In this document: positions 9,701-18,814 of the stretch, in pieces | Layout: each line of letters begins with the position of its first letter | Numbering within the stretch: position 1 is the first letter of the stretch | NCBI GenBank assembly: GCA_963669295.1 | Contig: OY769938.1 | Coordinates: forward strand, 5,580,001-5,644,000 | Direction of reading: 5' to 3' | DNA length: 64,000 nt | Source of the DNA: G963669295 sp963669295 | GTDB lineage: Bacteria; Bacteroidota; Bacteroidia; Flavobacteriales_D; CALLUQ01 | Made by a program: the position numbers and the translations under genes | Notes under the pieces: generated by a model | What the model saw: the letters and a program-made list of their open reading frames with translations, nothing else | Told to the model about the DNA's origin: nothing | Databases searched by the model: none

Positions 9701-10879
9701 GGGATCCCAACAATAATCCCACCCTATACCAGGGAGGTTAGGGTCGTCAATATCAATAGGATCGCCGATGTACGTACCGCCGCCACCTTGCTGATGCATG
9801 ATTACGTTTTGTCCGTTGGGGCAATAAATGGTAGCAACCAGGTCGCCCATAAACGAGTGCTCCATGTTAACACATATGCCCAACAATTGTCCAATGTTCG
9901 ACAGCGTTTGCCCGGGGGTAAAACCGGCAAAATCGATGGTGGCTGTAAAGCACTGTCCTACATCATCTGGCAAATATGTAGCTCCACCCAATGAGTTGAT
10001 GGGCTGCCCGGAATAAAAGGTAGGGTTTACCACTCCATCTAAACATACCGATTCACCTAAACACAAGGTAGTATCGGCAGTAGTTCCTGTAAAAGTAGGT
10101 TCGGTGCCTACCAACACTTGTACAGTTTCGCGGTTGTTGTTGATGCAACCATTATCGTCTACCACAAAAAGGTCTACCAGGTATTCGCCCGGTGCAGCAA
10201 ACGAGTGGGTAGCAATAGCTGTTCCATTTGAATCAACATTGCCATCGCCAAAGTTCCAAATCCATTGCGCTATGTTAAATCCAGGTGCTGCAAAAGAGGC
10301 ACTGCCATCGAAGGTAAGGTCTTCGCCAATGCATAGTTTTTGAGGACTTCCGACAGGTGCTACAAGGTCAACCGTAGGGCGTTGACATGGCGTATCGCAA
10401 GTGATGCTGGCTGCAAAAATGCCCGTACCCTGGTTGTTCGAACTCCATACCAGTGTTAAGCACCCCGTAGTATTTAACGACGTACACGATACTAACAGTC
10501 CTTGCAATTGAGAACCGGTATAGGTTCCCAGCGTTGGCGCAAGAATATTATCACCATCGTAAATGGTAAGGTTATCCTGGTTGTTGGCTGGAGGTGTAGC
10601 AGTGTTGGTTTGATCCAGGTTAAATGTTAACCAATCTAGCGTAATTACATCATTAGGGTTATCCGGGCAAATGGTCAACACAAAGTATTCCCCATTTTGG
10701 TAGCCAGTTCCTCCCTGCCCTCCGGTATCGAACAGTGTGCCGCCACATGTGGCTACACTACCATCCGCTATCGAAACGGTGGTTTGGGCGCTCACCTGAC
10801 CAAAGGTTAGGAGTGCAATGGCTAAAATTGAGAGCTGTTGAAGTAGAGGGTTTGCAGCTGAACAGGTTAGGTGATTCAT
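6749..10879 (-). CDS. Giant secreted multidomain protein with T9SS type B (gliding-motility) C-terminus
   Basis: Secreted or surface protein of 1376 residues, probably adhesive. In order: signal peptide ending ...FGQVSAQ (about 1-32); a CUB-like region with LTIYDGDN (about 35-165); a PKD domain (IWNFGDG...GEYLVDLFVVDDNGC, about 180-255); a proprotein-convertase P-like domain (GICVNMEHSFMGDLVATIYCP to FGWNIDL, about 290-455); Ig-like and FGDGWNG-type segments; three ~80-residue tandem repeats (separate entry); SprB-like repeats with DVSCFGACDGTA; a further PKD-like domain; and a C-terminal module with APNAFTPNGDGTNDYF and IYNRWGQLLFES. The last module is the type B sorting domain of T9SS cargo, anchored at the cell surface by the family model. 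It is very Cys-, Asn- and Thr-rich. No enzyme motif was found. Confidence 0.92.
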   Translation of the reverse strand: MNHLTCSAANPLLQQLSILAIALLTFGQVSAQTTVSIADGSVATCGGTLFDTGGQGGTGYQNGEYFVLTICPDNPNDVITLDWLTFNLDQTNTATPPANNQDNLTIYDGDNILAPTLGTYTGSQLQGLLVSCTSLNTTGCLTLVWSSNNQGTGIFAASITCDTPCQRPTVDLVAPVGSPQKLCIGEDLTFDGSASFAAPGFNIAQWIWNFGDGNVDSNGTAIATHSFAAPGEYLVDLFVVDDNGCINNNRETVQVLVGTEPTFTGTTADTTLCLGESVCLDGVVNPTFYSGQPINSLGGATYLPDDVGQCFTATIDFAGFTPGQTLSNIGQLLGICVNMEHSFMGDLVATIYCPNGQNVIMHQQGGGGTYIGDPIDIDDPNLPGIGWDYCWDPLASNGTWVDNSGGTNLPPGSYESLNPLDGLVGCPLNGTWTLEFCDLWGADDGFVFGWNIDLDSSLFPPVTTFEPVYGAQCDSTSWAGGDPLADAIITSTSADCNQICITPTDYGTFEYIYSATDDFGCTYDTTITVTVSPGPTVDAGNDTTICGNGTQLQLNAVGTGGIAPPPGCDYVLNMYDTFGDGWNGFEVEILINGVSIGTFTFANGNFATANFTVQDGDLIQINTVSGTFDGEVSYEIVDAGGNIVWNDGTNPAIGTGVWNGVISCPNAQPPYNYNWTPTTGLSDPSIADPVATINGPITYVVEVWEPGHQLCSMTDTIVISVAPTPYAGTDNAVTVCPSDPAFDMFGFVGNNPDLGGVWEDANSVAVSNMFNPLTDPAGVYAYIVDNGACPADSSFITVNVLVGPYAGTDSTITVCANDLPFDMFTYVGNNPDVGGTWEDPNNTPMGNMFDPAINPAGAYTYIVNGGQCPADSSVVTINVGVNMNAGNDSTVTVCWDDPAFDLFGALGGTPDAGGVWEDANGNAINNMFDPAVDLQGTYTYIVDDGICPPDSAFVTVNILQQGDPACGCPLESTVAFTNPLCANSCDGTITVTDAFAQEFSIDNGATWQPSGTFNNLCGGTYTVLSRDIAWGAICVDTVTATLTDPVAMTLTFTATDVSCFGACDGTANAIVAGGTTPYAYTWNGLGGNNDTQVNGVCAGVHSLTVTDANGCSVDTLNFPITEPPQLLINNVTATDETCHNDCDGTLTVDATNALNYSIDGGATTQATNVFTNLCVGTYDVWVQDANGCVVNTNAVVSGPPPVVAEFTASPQPTTISNTEIFFTNLSQNALTYNWNIGGLGTSTDEHPSFVFPEEPANYEVCLVATNAFGCSDSICHQVIIDDELIVYAPNAFTPNGDGTNDYFQPLVNGHEESDFELLIYNRWGQLLFESSTSNLGWGGTYFGEPVQEDVYVWKLRAVATFDGEVREYIGHVTVIR
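8003..8704 (-). repeat. Three tandem ~80-residue repeats inside the giant adhesin
   Basis: Three consecutive coding repeats. Each starts near AG(T/N)D..(V/I)TVC, passes GG(V/T)WED, and ends with a Tyr-x-Tyr-Ile-Val strand, then CP(A/P)DS and a V(T)VN/TIN strand. They lie between the Ig-like part and the SprB-like part of the protein. The divergence between copies suggests an old duplication. Confidence 0.75.
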
Positions 10880-11165
10880 AGCTGAAAGTTGTATAGTAGA
10901 GGGTTTTCACTTTTTGCAAAGTATATAAACAGTTGTTGTTGTATTGACTACAAAAATAAGTTTTGGTTGCCCCTAAAAGCACCAAATTTTATACGAAGAG
11001 TAAAGCAATAAGCGAAATAATAGCTTTCCTACCAGAAATCTATATTTCACAAATATAGCTCTATTTGTTAAAAATCAACATTTTATGTGCGCTTGAAAGG
11101 GGGGATTATTGTGATCTTATCGCGAAAAGAAAAAGTGTTTGCCCTACCACTTTAATCGACGAACA

Positions 11166-12422
11166 CTAATGATGGTCAGGTTGGTTTTCCCGGAATTGTA
11201 GCTGCAAAGAATACTCGTTTTCTAAATCTTGTAGTATCTTTTTGTCGAGTGGTGTTTGCTGTAGCGTAGTATAACGATCCCAAAACTTTTGTTGGTAGGG
11301 CATCTTTGCCAATGCCTCCCGATTAGGTTCTTTGCCTTTAAAGGGTTTAATGCCTTCTGTTACTACCTTATTGGTCATCATTTCTACATGAAAAAAGTGA
11401 TCCCAACTAAGTGTATCGCCACTTTCCAACTGCTTTTGTTCTGTGGTATACCCCTCTTCCATCACATAGTTGAGGTAGTACTGTCCTTCGTATTCGCGAA
11501 ATACCAGCATCCAGTGCAAAGCATCCATGCGCTGTTCTTGCCCTTCTGCGATGAGCAAGCTGTCGGTTTCTTCAATTTTCAGAATGGCATTGGTATTTTC
11601 GGCCACATACAACTTTCCATCCACCCTGGTCATTTCATGGCGTTCCTTTCCCCCTCTATCTTCCTTTAAATGATAGGCAATCACCAATACGGGTACCCCA
11701 TCAAAAAAGGTGGTATCTACCAATTGATAACTGTAGTTGGTAGGCACACCATGCAGCGGAGTTTCATAGCTTGTGTAATCGTGTTCCAACAAGCTGTAGA
11801 TAGAAATCGCATCGTGCTTCAAAAAGTTTTGTGTAAAGTCGTAGCTCCTGCGCAATTGGTTTACCCTTAATGCCACCTTGCTACGTGGGTGATTAAAAAA
11901 GCGTTGATGTCCGCGGGGATTGTACACATCTACTGCCGCTTCTATGAGCCGTCCATAGCTGGTGTCTTCTTTGCAATAATGCCTATAAAATGTTTGCAGC
12001 AAGTAAGGTTCGCGCGGATAGTTGTTTTTGATGCTTCCAAAGGCGCGCAGCAAAATTTCTTCTGCAGTAAGTCCTTCTTCCATCCCTTCAATTACCACTT
12101 CTTGCAGTTGAATGGCGGCGGGCTTCAAAGGAATATCAGGTGTTTTTTCTAACGATTGCACTGCTAGCTCGTATGAGCGGTAACCAATGTAAGAGCAACG
12201 GATGTAAACATTGCTTTCCCAAAGTTCATAGGGAATTTTAAGTGTAAAATTACCATCAGCATTGCTGGCACAGCCATGGGGTTCGCCCTTTACCCCAATG
12301 TTCACGTACGACAAAGGCTCACCGGTCGACGCATCCACTACCCTACCACTTATTTCCCGGTGGGTTTGTGCTGCCACGGCAACAGAAAAAACAACACCTA
12401 TTATGAGTAATAGCGACTTCAT
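11166..12422 (-). CDS. Carboxypeptidase-regulatory-like domain protein, secreted/periplasmic
   Basis: Envelope protein of 418 residues with a Sec signal peptide (KSLLLIIGVVFSVAVAAQ). Residues 22-110 form a CarboxypepD_reg-like beta-sandwich (ISGRVVDASTGEPLSYVNIGV...GNFTLKIP...SYIGYRS), the same module found at the N-terminus of TonB-dependent receptors. The remainder (AEEILLRAFGSIKNNYP... onward) resembles the uncharacterised C-terminal part of many Bacteroidota proteins of this class. The full barrel of a SusC receptor is missing. The function is unknown; a role in the outer-membrane envelope is inferred. It precedes the lipoprotein-like gene 12462-12980 on the same strand in sequence order, with transcription running from that gene into this one. 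Confidence 0.75.
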   Translation of the reverse strand: MKSLLLIIGVVFSVAVAAQTHREISGRVVDASTGEPLSYVNIGVKGEPHGCASNADGNFTLKIPYELWESNVYIRCSYIGYRSYELAVQSLEKTPDIPLKPAAIQLQEVVIEGMEEGLTAEEILLRAFGSIKNNYPREPYLLQTFYRHYCKEDTSYGRLIEAAVDVYNPRGHQRFFNHPRSKVALRVNQLRRSYDFTQNFLKHDAISIYSLLEHDYTSYETPLHGVPTNYSYQLVDTTFFDGVPVLVIAYHLKEDRGGKERHEMTRVDGKLYVAENTNAILKIEETDSLLIAEGQEQRMDALHWMLVFREYEGQYYLNYVMEEGYTTEQKQLESGDTLSWDHFFHVEMMTNKVVTEGIKPFKGKEPNREALAKMPYQQKFWDRYTTLQQTPLDKKILQDLENEYSLQLQFRENQPDHH

Positions 12423-12461
12423 GTGCTACTATCCATACGTAATACCGCCTGTTTTGTTGTG

Positions 12462-12980
12462 TTATTTAATCATGATGGTAATGGTTCCTTCCGTTTGCAG
12501 GTCAGCTTTCAATAGCAACTCCTCTTCCCTTTGTCCATCGCTAATGAGCAACGCACCGGTATTGGGTGGGTATATTCCGAGGTTATGTGCAAAAAGGGTG
12601 AGGGTATTGGTGGTACGGTGGCGAAATTCTAGCTTAAATCGTTTTTTCCATCGGGTTAATCGATGCCTTTTAATACGGCACGAGTCGTTTACAAATACAG
12701 AAACTACATCTCCATCAACGGCACCTTTATCCCACAAACGTATTTTTAGTTCGTTTCGCTGAAACACCAACGTATCGTTGTTGGTGAAGATTTTGCGTTG
12801 TCCGTCTTCATTTTTGGTGAACACCAGGTTCGATTTTCGTTTTCCTACCTTTTTAAGGTGGCCATATTTGCGTTGCGACAAGTTAAAACGAAACTGTTTA
12901 CTGCAAGAGCCAAAGAGCATGAGCAATGCCATGCATTTCAGTACAACTTTTGCTTTGAAGGTGTGTGTAATGGTCTTCAT
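12462..12980 (-). CDS. Small basic putative lipoprotein
   Basis: Not recognised. It encodes 172 residues with a hydrophobic N-terminus ending LLMLFGSCSK, where Cys26 could be lipidated. The rest is basic and predicted beta-rich (KIRLWDKGAVDGDVVSVFVNDSC; FRHRTTNTLTLFAHNLGIYPPNTGAL is the best-conserved-looking part). It lies 39 bases upstream of the carboxypeptidase-regulatory-like gene on the same strand, so the two are probably cotranscribed. Confidence 0.65.
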   Translation of the reverse strand: MKTITHTFKAKVVLKCMALLMLFGSCSKQFRFNLSQRKYGHLKKVGKRKSNLVFTKNEDGQRKIFTNNDTLVFQRNELKIRLWDKGAVDGDVVSVFVNDSCRIKRHRLTRWKKRFKLEFRHRTTNTLTLFAHNLGIYPPNTGALLISDGQREEELLLKADLQTEGTITIMIK

Positions 12981-13096
12981 AACAATGGTTTTAAGGTTAG
13001 CAAAGTACCGTCTGCTCCACCCTTTCGGGTGAAACAGATGGTACTATGAACGAAATATGAGTAGAAATCCCTGTTGAGGATTGAAATGCCTGTTTG

Positions 13097-13438
13097 TTAT
13101 AACAATGAAAACAAGTTGAGGCAAAACAGCAATCCTGCCGCCCCTATTACTAAAATGGCAATAATTTTCCACGCCACACTGCGTTTGCTCCAATGCCCTA
13201 CGTTTAAGGCAATAGCAACACCTGTCAGGAATAGGTTGAGCAACGTAATGCTATGCCTTCCTCTTAACAATTCAGGAAGATAACTGTTGAACAACGCTAC
13301 CCTGCCTTCATGGTGATCAACCGCGTTGAAACTGTGTATCCACCAACCAATTGCCAAAGCTGGAATACACAACAGCAACAAGCCTGCTACAGACTTTACC
13401 TTAATTCGCGTATATGCTGTATTTCTTTCGGTTAACAT
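13097..13438 (-). CDS. Small three-helix membrane protein
   Basis: Not recognised. It encodes 113 residues from the ATG at 13438 (MLTERN). A longer frame from 13477 adds only 13 residues. Three hydrophobic segments are visible: SVAGLLLLCIPALAIGWWI, LLNLFLTGVAIALNV and WKIIAILVIGAAGLLFCLNL. No conserved polar motif suggests a function. Confidence 0.6.
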   Translation of the reverse strand: MLTERNTAYTRIKVKSVAGLLLLCIPALAIGWWIHSFNAVDHHEGRVALFNSYLPELLRGRHSITLLNLFLTGVAIALNVGHWSKRSVAWKIIAILVIGAAGLLFCLNLFSLL

Positions 13439-13583
13439 TGCTACAATTTGTTTTCGGTACAAACATAGGGCAACCATGGAGGCAGGAAAAACCGCATTTT
13501 ACACAATACGGACTTTTGAAACGGTTTGTTTTAAGAAAAAAAAACTGGTAATAAAGCTATTGATCGAATAATATACGTATGCC

Positions 13584-15710
13584 TTAATCTACATCTTTCA
13601 TGGAAAGCTGGATGCGTTTACGCGCTGCATCTACTTCCAGCACCTTTACTTTTACATGTTGATGCAATTGCACGTAATCGGCCGGATTGCTAATGAACTC
13701 ATTGGCCAGGTTGGAAATGTGTACCAACCCATCTTGTTTTACCCCTACATCTACAAACGCTCCAAAGTTGGTGATGTTAGATACAATGCCTGGTAACACC
13801 ATTCCCTCTTGCAAATCATCAATAGTATGTATGCCTTTAGCAAATTCAAAGACCTTAATTTTCTGCCTTGGGTCGCGTCCGGGCTTAGCCAACTCCTCCA
13901 AAATATCTTTGACGGTTAATGCACCCACGCTTTCACCCACATACTTCTCAGGGGCAATGCCTTTGCGCATTGCTTCATCGTTCAACAAATCGGTTACCGT
14001 ACAGCGCATGTCTTTGGCCATCTGTTCTACAATGTGATAGCTTTCGGGGTGCACGGCACTGTTATCGAGAGGTTGGATGCCGTTGCGTATTCTTAAAAAT
14101 CCCGAGCATTGCTCAAACGCCTTTTCGCCCATTCGCGGCACTTTTTTGAGTTGCTTACGCGAAGTAAACGCCCCATGCTCTTTGCGGTAATCCACAATGT
14201 TTTGTGCCAATTGTGGCCCCAGGCCTGAAATGTAGGTCAACAAGTGTTTGCTGGCCGTATTTAAATCTACTCCTACGGCATTCACGCAGCTTTCTACCAC
14301 GTTGGTAAGGCTGGCCTGCAGTTGGTTTTGGTCTACATCGTGCTGGTACTGCCCTACTCCTATCGACTTAGGGTCAATCTTTACCAACTCAGCCAAAGGA
14401 TCGGCCAATCGCCTTCCAATAGAAACTGCACCGCGTACAGTAACATCATAGTTAGGAAATTCTTCTCGTGCAATTTTCGATGCCGAGTAAATAGAAGCGC
14501 CTGCCTCATTCACTACAAACACCTGTACATCATGATTAAAGCGAATCTTTTTTACAAAATATTCGGTTTCTCTTCCTGCAGTGCCATTGCCAATAGCAAT
14601 GGCATCAACTTTATAAGCTCCTACTAATCCACTTATTTTTGCTGCTGCTTTCCCTGTTTCTTTTTGAGGGGCATGCGGATAAATGGTTTCGTTGTGCAAC
14701 AGGTTGCCTTGCTCATCGAGGCACACCACTTTACATCCGGTACGAAATCCCGGATCGATGGCCAAAATGCGTTTTTGCCCCAGGGGCGATGCCAATAATA
14801 ACTGGCGCAGGTTACGTGCAAATACCAAGATGGCTTCTTCATCGGCTTTGGTCTTTGCACCGTTGCTAAATTCCGTTTCAATAGAAGGCATCAACAGTCG
14901 CTTATAGCCCTCTTTTACCGCTTGTTTTACCTGGGCAGATGCCGCACTATTCCCTTTCACAAAAATTCGTTCCAATTGCTGCAATGCTTCTTCTTCGGGC
15001 GGGGCAATGCCTACCCGCAATATGCCCTCTTGCTCTCCCCTTTTTATCGCCAACATACGGTGCGAAGGGCAGCGGCTGAGTCGTTCCTCGTACTTAAAAT
15101 AGTCTTTGTACTTCTCTCCTTCTTCTTCTTTTCCCTTCACCACTTTTGCTTTAATAACGGCGGCCCTGGCAAACAAACGCCGGGTAGTATTTCGTGCTGC
15201 AGTGCTTTCGTTTACCCACTCGGCAATGATGTCGCGTGCGCCTTGCAGAGCCTCTTCTACATCGCTCACAACCCCTTTCACAAAAGCTATTGCCCTCGCT
15301 TCAGGGTTGGAATCTTGCTGCTTCATCAATATTTTCGCCAGTCCTTCCAGTCCTTTTTCTCTTGCAGTAGTAGCCCTTGTTTTGCGTTTTTGCTTGTAGG
15401 GCAGGTAAATGTCTTCCAACTCCGACAGTGCGTAGGTATTTTGTAGACGATCTTTTAATTCCTCCGTAAGCTTGCCTTGTTCATCTATGGCCTTTACGAT
15501 GGTTTCCCTACGTTTATCAACATCCTTCAGCTTTTGCAGTTGCTCCTTTACAGCTGTTATCTGCACCTCATCCAGGTTACCTGTAGCTTCTTTACGATAG
15601 CGAGAAATGAATGGTACGGTAGCCCCTCCCTCCAGCAATTCGATGGTGTTCTTTACGTTGCGATCAGTGATACCGGTGGTTTGAGCCACCAACTTTACAT
15701 GCATGCTCAT
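13584..15710 (-). CDS. tex: Tex family RNA-binding transcription accessory protein
   Basis: Homologue of Tex/YhgF, a conserved nucleic-acid-binding protein linked to transcription and RNA metabolism. All domains are present: an N-terminal helical part with VPFISRYRKEATGNLDEVQ (about 30-50); a YqgF/RNase H-like domain starting ILAIDPGFRTGCK (about 320); helix-hairpin-helix repeats (YISGLGPQLAQNIVDYR and FTSRKQLKKVPRMGEKAFEQ, about 490-550); and a C-terminal S1 RNA-binding domain (GMVLPGIVSNITNFGAFVDVG...DGLVHIS, about 635-705). The length of 708 residues is slightly shorter than E. coli YhgF. It is cytosolic and monocistronic here. A close second ATG (15704) is an equally plausible start. Confidence 0.95.
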   Translation of the reverse strand: MSMHVKLVAQTTGITDRNVKNTIELLEGGATVPFISRYRKEATGNLDEVQITAVKEQLQKLKDVDKRRETIVKAIDEQGKLTEELKDRLQNTYALSELEDIYLPYKQKRKTRATTAREKGLEGLAKILMKQQDSNPEARAIAFVKGVVSDVEEALQGARDIIAEWVNESTAARNTTRRLFARAAVIKAKVVKGKEEEGEKYKDYFKYEERLSRCPSHRMLAIKRGEQEGILRVGIAPPEEEALQQLERIFVKGNSAASAQVKQAVKEGYKRLLMPSIETEFSNGAKTKADEEAILVFARNLRQLLLASPLGQKRILAIDPGFRTGCKVVCLDEQGNLLHNETIYPHAPQKETGKAAAKISGLVGAYKVDAIAIGNGTAGRETEYFVKKIRFNHDVQVFVVNEAGASIYSASKIAREEFPNYDVTVRGAVSIGRRLADPLAELVKIDPKSIGVGQYQHDVDQNQLQASLTNVVESCVNAVGVDLNTASKHLLTYISGLGPQLAQNIVDYRKEHGAFTSRKQLKKVPRMGEKAFEQCSGFLRIRNGIQPLDNSAVHPESYHIVEQMAKDMRCTVTDLLNDEAMRKGIAPEKYVGESVGALTVKDILEELAKPGRDPRQKIKVFEFAKGIHTIDDLQEGMVLPGIVSNITNFGAFVDVGVKQDGLVHISNLANEFISNPADYVQLHQHVKVKVLEVDAARKRIQLSMKDVD

Positions 15711-15949
15711 GAGAAAATTTTAGGACGCTAAAATACGTACATCCATCGAAAAACGAACGTGCAAACCGCAAGGAATTGTGGTAAGCTCCATCTTGTCTAC
15801 TTGCGCACAAGAAATAACGCACATAGAAAGTGCTTCGTATGTTTTAACTTCGCTCCTTAAGGGTAAAACACCTGACGCCAGACGATAGACGTCTTTTCTT
15901 ACTCGCCCCTTGTTTCATCGGTTCCCCAACATTTTGTACATTCGTTACC

Positions 15950-16819
15950 ATGAGAAAATTTGTGTTGCTCTCCATCATAGCCTTATTCACAGCGTGTAAT
16001 TTCGAAGCCAACGAATCGTCGGTTAGCTTTATGCTGGGGGTGGAAGATAAAACCTTTGCCCGCATGGGTGATGATGGTACCCTTGAAAAAATTACCGACA
16101 ATGTTTTTGAACAAGGTGAAGAAGTACACATGGTACTCATCAATGCCGGCCCATTTAAAAAAGGAGAAGATGGGTTGAACTGGTTTGAGATGAATCTTGA
16201 AGTGCTGGACGCATCGGGCAAAGTGATTTTGCACGAAAAGGAGTTGTTGGGAGAAGGAGGACACATTGACCTGGAAAACAACATGGCTGCATCGCCCTTT
16301 GCCACTTTTTTCAATACAAAGTCGGTAGCGCCAGGTGAGTACACTTTTAGGTTGGTTATTTACGACAAGCTTGGCTCGGGAAAGGCCTCTCAATCGTCAA
16401 AGTTCACCATTGTTGCGCCTTCTGGCGACCGACTGATGATTAGCGATCATTTCTTTGGGCGCATCAATGAACAAGGCGAGCAGGTAAGCAATCCCGACGG
16501 TGTATTTGACCGTGGTGAGAATGTTTACTTTGTACTGCGTGATGCCGGGCCATTTCAAGTAGGTGAAGATGGAATGCACTGGGTGGAAATGGACATGCAG
16601 GTGAAAGACGAGATGGGCACGGTAGTGTTTCATCAAGATAACCTGTTTGATGGTACCCTGCACAAAACACTGGAATACGAAAACAACATCATCCCTTTAT
16701 TGTATGCCACCTTTACTCCGGGCGAAACACCCGCAGGCACGTATACTTATGTAGTAACGTTGCACGACAAGGTGGGCATACATAGCACCACTCGTAGCGA
16801 AAACTTTGTGCTGAACTAA
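15950..16819 (+). CDS. Lipoprotein with two tandem ~120-residue domains
   Basis: Not assigned to a known family. The signal peptide ends at the lipobox FTAC (Cys16). The mature protein is an internal duplication: residues about 24-145 and 150-289 share the order F(E/D)(Q/R)GE.V(H/Y)(M/F)VL..AGPF..GEDG..W.EM(N/D)..V.D..G.V, a downstream N N, and AP(G)/(TP)AG(E)YT(F/Y). Each unit looks like a beta-sandwich. It starts a run of same-strand genes with two TPR proteins (11 bases to the next gene), so an envelope-associated operon is inferred. Confidence 0.75.
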   Translation: MRKFVLLSIIALFTACNFEANESSVSFMLGVEDKTFARMGDDGTLEKITDNVFEQGEEVHMVLINAGPFKKGEDGLNWFEMNLEVLDASGKVILHEKELLGEGGHIDLENNMAASPFATFFNTKSVAPGEYTFRLVIYDKLGSGKASQSSKFTIVAPSGDRLMISDHFFGRINEQGEQVSNPDGVFDRGENVYFVLRDAGPFQVGEDGMHWVEMDMQVKDEMGTVVFHQDNLFDGTLHKTLEYENNIIPLLYATFTPGETPAGTYTYVVTLHDKVGIHSTTRSENFVLN

Positions 16820-16830
16820 AACAAGTTGTT

Positions 16831-17541
16831 ATGAGTAATGGATTTCCTGTCCCCGCAGGCACACTACTTAAATGGGGCATTATTGGCTGCCTTGCAGTAG
16901 GCAGCTTAATTTACAATTGGTGGAATGCCGATTACCTTGAGTGGGAGGATGCCGCCTTTGATGCCTACCGGGCTGGCGATTACCCCAAAGCCATTGAACT
17001 GTATAGCCAATGCCTTGCTGAAGATGATGGCGATGCAATGATTCACAGCAGGATGGCCACCATGCACGCAACATTGGGGCACTACAAAAAAGCCATTTTT
17101 CATTGCACTAAAGAAATTGAGCTGGGAGATGAAGTAGAGTCTTACGACTACTTTATTCGGGGTGAATACAAGGTACAGGTAAAAGATTACTCGGGAGCAT
17201 TGAACGACTACCACCAGGCCATTGCTATGGAGCCTGAAGATCAAAAATACTTGCTATGCCGGGCTAAGGCTTACTTATTGCTTCACGATAGTGTTGCTGC
17301 CGAAACTGATGTGCAACAGGCATTGAGTTTGAGTAACGAAAACGATCGGTTTCCTTTTTACGAAATGGGCAATGTTCGTATACTTGCAGGCGACACCGCT
17401 GCGGCATGTAAACACTGGAACAACTTTTTAGATGAACAATTGACCGATACTTTTCGCTTTGGCATGCGCAACCTTGATGCCCTTCGCGAAAGAAGAATTA
17501 TGATGGTTAAAGATTCTATTCAAAACAACTGTGCACTATGA
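16831..17541 (+). CDS. TPR-repeat membrane protein (first of tandem pair)
   Basis: 236 residues with one N-terminal membrane segment (LLKWGIIGCLAVGSLIYNWW, about 12-31) and then tetratricopeptide repeats, e.g. AFDAYRAGDYPKAIELYSQCLAEDD, ATLGHYKKAIFHCTKEIELGD and KDYSGALNDYHQAIAMEPEDQ. TPRs mediate protein-protein contacts; no partner can be named. It overlaps the next gene by 4 bp (ATGA), and the two share architecture, indicating translational coupling after gene duplication. Confidence 0.85.
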   Translation: MSNGFPVPAGTLLKWGIIGCLAVGSLIYNWWNADYLEWEDAAFDAYRAGDYPKAIELYSQCLAEDDGDAMIHSRMATMHATLGHYKKAIFHCTKEIELGDEVESYDYFIRGEYKVQVKDYSGALNDYHQAIAMEPEDQKYLLCRAKAYLLLHDSVAAETDVQQALSLSNENDRFPFYEMGNVRILAGDTAAACKHWNNFLDEQLTDTFRFGMRNLDALRERRIMMVKDSIQNNCAL

Positions 17542-18245
17542 GTTTATTGAAACCACCCAAATTTCGCTCTACCGATGTAGATGGCAAGGAAGCATCACGC
17601 GTGCTTTTTGGCAAGTTTATATGGGTTCCGGTACTTATTGTTATAGGCACCATTTATTCCATTTTCAACCCCAACGAAAACGAATACGACGATTTACAAG
17701 TGAAAGCCAGCAGGCTCTATAAAAGCCAGAAATATGCTGAGGCCATACCAGCCTTCAGCAGGTGCATTGAAATAAAACCCGAAGTAGCTCAAAATCATTA
17801 CAACCGGGGCTTGTGTAAAATGCAGCTGCAAGACTTTGTAGGCGCTGTTGTTGATATAGAGGAAGGCATTCGATTGGGCACTCGGTCAAATCAACGTTAC
17901 CTTCACCTGGGATGGTGTTTAATGTATTTGAAAAAATGGGAAGCCGCTGCTGACGCTTTCGATAAATCGGTACAAAACTATGGCAAGTACAACGATTACA
18001 TTGCCAGGGCCGAAACGCGTTTGCACCTGGGCGATACCACTGGTGCACAGGCCGACTTCGACTACCTGTTTGTAATTTGGGAAGAAGACAAAGGCAAGTT
18101 GTTTTACCACATTGGCAATATCTATAACCGATTGGGTATGCCTGTAAAAGCCTGCTCCAATTGGAAACAGGCCTGGAGCAATCAATATCAACTCGCGGGC
18201 GACTCTTTAGCACGCAATTGTAGTGCCGCCATGCAGCAACAATAG
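17538..18245 (+). CDS. TPR-repeat membrane protein (second of tandem pair)
   Basis: 235 residues, paralogous in design to the preceding gene: a short cytosolic N-terminus, one membrane helix (FIWVPVLIVIGTIYSIF), then TPRs (ASRLYKSQKYAEAIPAFSRCIEIKPEV, LQDFVGAVVDIEEGIRLG) and a C-terminal WKQAW...LARNCSAAM segment matching HWNNF... in its neighbour. Its ATG lies inside the end of the upstream gene. The function is unknown. It is probably a scaffold in the envelope together with the upstream lipoprotein. Confidence 0.85.
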   Translation: MSLLKPPKFRSTDVDGKEASRVLFGKFIWVPVLIVIGTIYSIFNPNENEYDDLQVKASRLYKSQKYAEAIPAFSRCIEIKPEVAQNHYNRGLCKMQLQDFVGAVVDIEEGIRLGTRSNQRYLHLGWCLMYLKKWEAAADAFDKSVQNYGKYNDYIARAETRLHLGDTTGAQADFDYLFVIWEEDKGKLFYHIGNIYNRLGMPVKACSNWKQAWSNQYQLAGDSLARNCSAAMQQQ

Positions 18246-18277
18246 GCAGGTACGATGAAAATCCTACCTTTGCTTTC

Positions 18278-18814
18278 ATGTTTTCGAAATTCATGTTGTG
18301 GATATTGGGGTTCAAAATAGACCCTACGTTTCCTTACGAAATCAAAAAAGCGGTGATTGTGCATGCCCCACACACCAGCAACTGGGACTTCTTTATTGGA
18401 CGACTGGCATTTAGCCTATTTAAGGTAAAAATCCGTTTCTTAATTAAGAAGGAAGTATTTAAACCTGTTATTGGCTCCATCATTAAAGGGTTGGGCGGTA
18501 TTCCGGTAGACCGCTCAAAAAACAACCGTCTTACCGATCAACTGTCGAAGCAATTTACCAGCAATGAAGAATTCTTCGTGCTTTTTACGCCCGAAGGCAC
18601 ACGCTCTTATGTAGAAAGCTGGAAGAAAGGCTTTTACTATACCGCCATTGAAGCCAAGGTGCCCATTTTATTGTGCTACATCGACTACACCAAAAAAACC
18701 GGTGGCTTTGGACCAGTATTTCACCCTACTGGCGATGCCGAAAAAGACATTGCCGAAATCATGGACTACTACCGCAACATTGATGGCAAGTATCCTGAAA
18801 AAGGGGTGCGTTAA
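18278..18814 (+). CDS. Lysophospholipid/1-acylglycerol-phosphate acyltransferase family protein
   Basis: PlsC-family acyltransferase of 178 residues that would acylate a glycerolipid or related acceptor at the inner membrane. The catalytic HX4D motif is HTSNWD (His32, Asp37). The acceptor-binding motif is FTPEGTRS, and GGIPVDRSKNN corresponds to motif III. It is shorter than typical 240-residue PlsC, resembling small family members found widely in Bacteroidota. A perfect TACCTTTG (-7-like box) at 18265-18272 ends five bases before the ATG, which could mean a nearly leaderless transcript or chance. It ends back-to-back with the nuclease gene on the other strand. Confidence 0.88.
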   Translation: MFSKFMLWILGFKIDPTFPYEIKKAVIVHAPHTSNWDFFIGRLAFSLFKVKIRFLIKKEVFKPVIGSIIKGLGGIPVDRSKNNRLTDQLSKQFTSNEEFFVLFTPEGTRSYVESWKKGFYYTAIEAKVPILLCYIDYTKKTGGFGPVFHPTGDAEKDIAEIMDYYRNIDGKYPEKGVR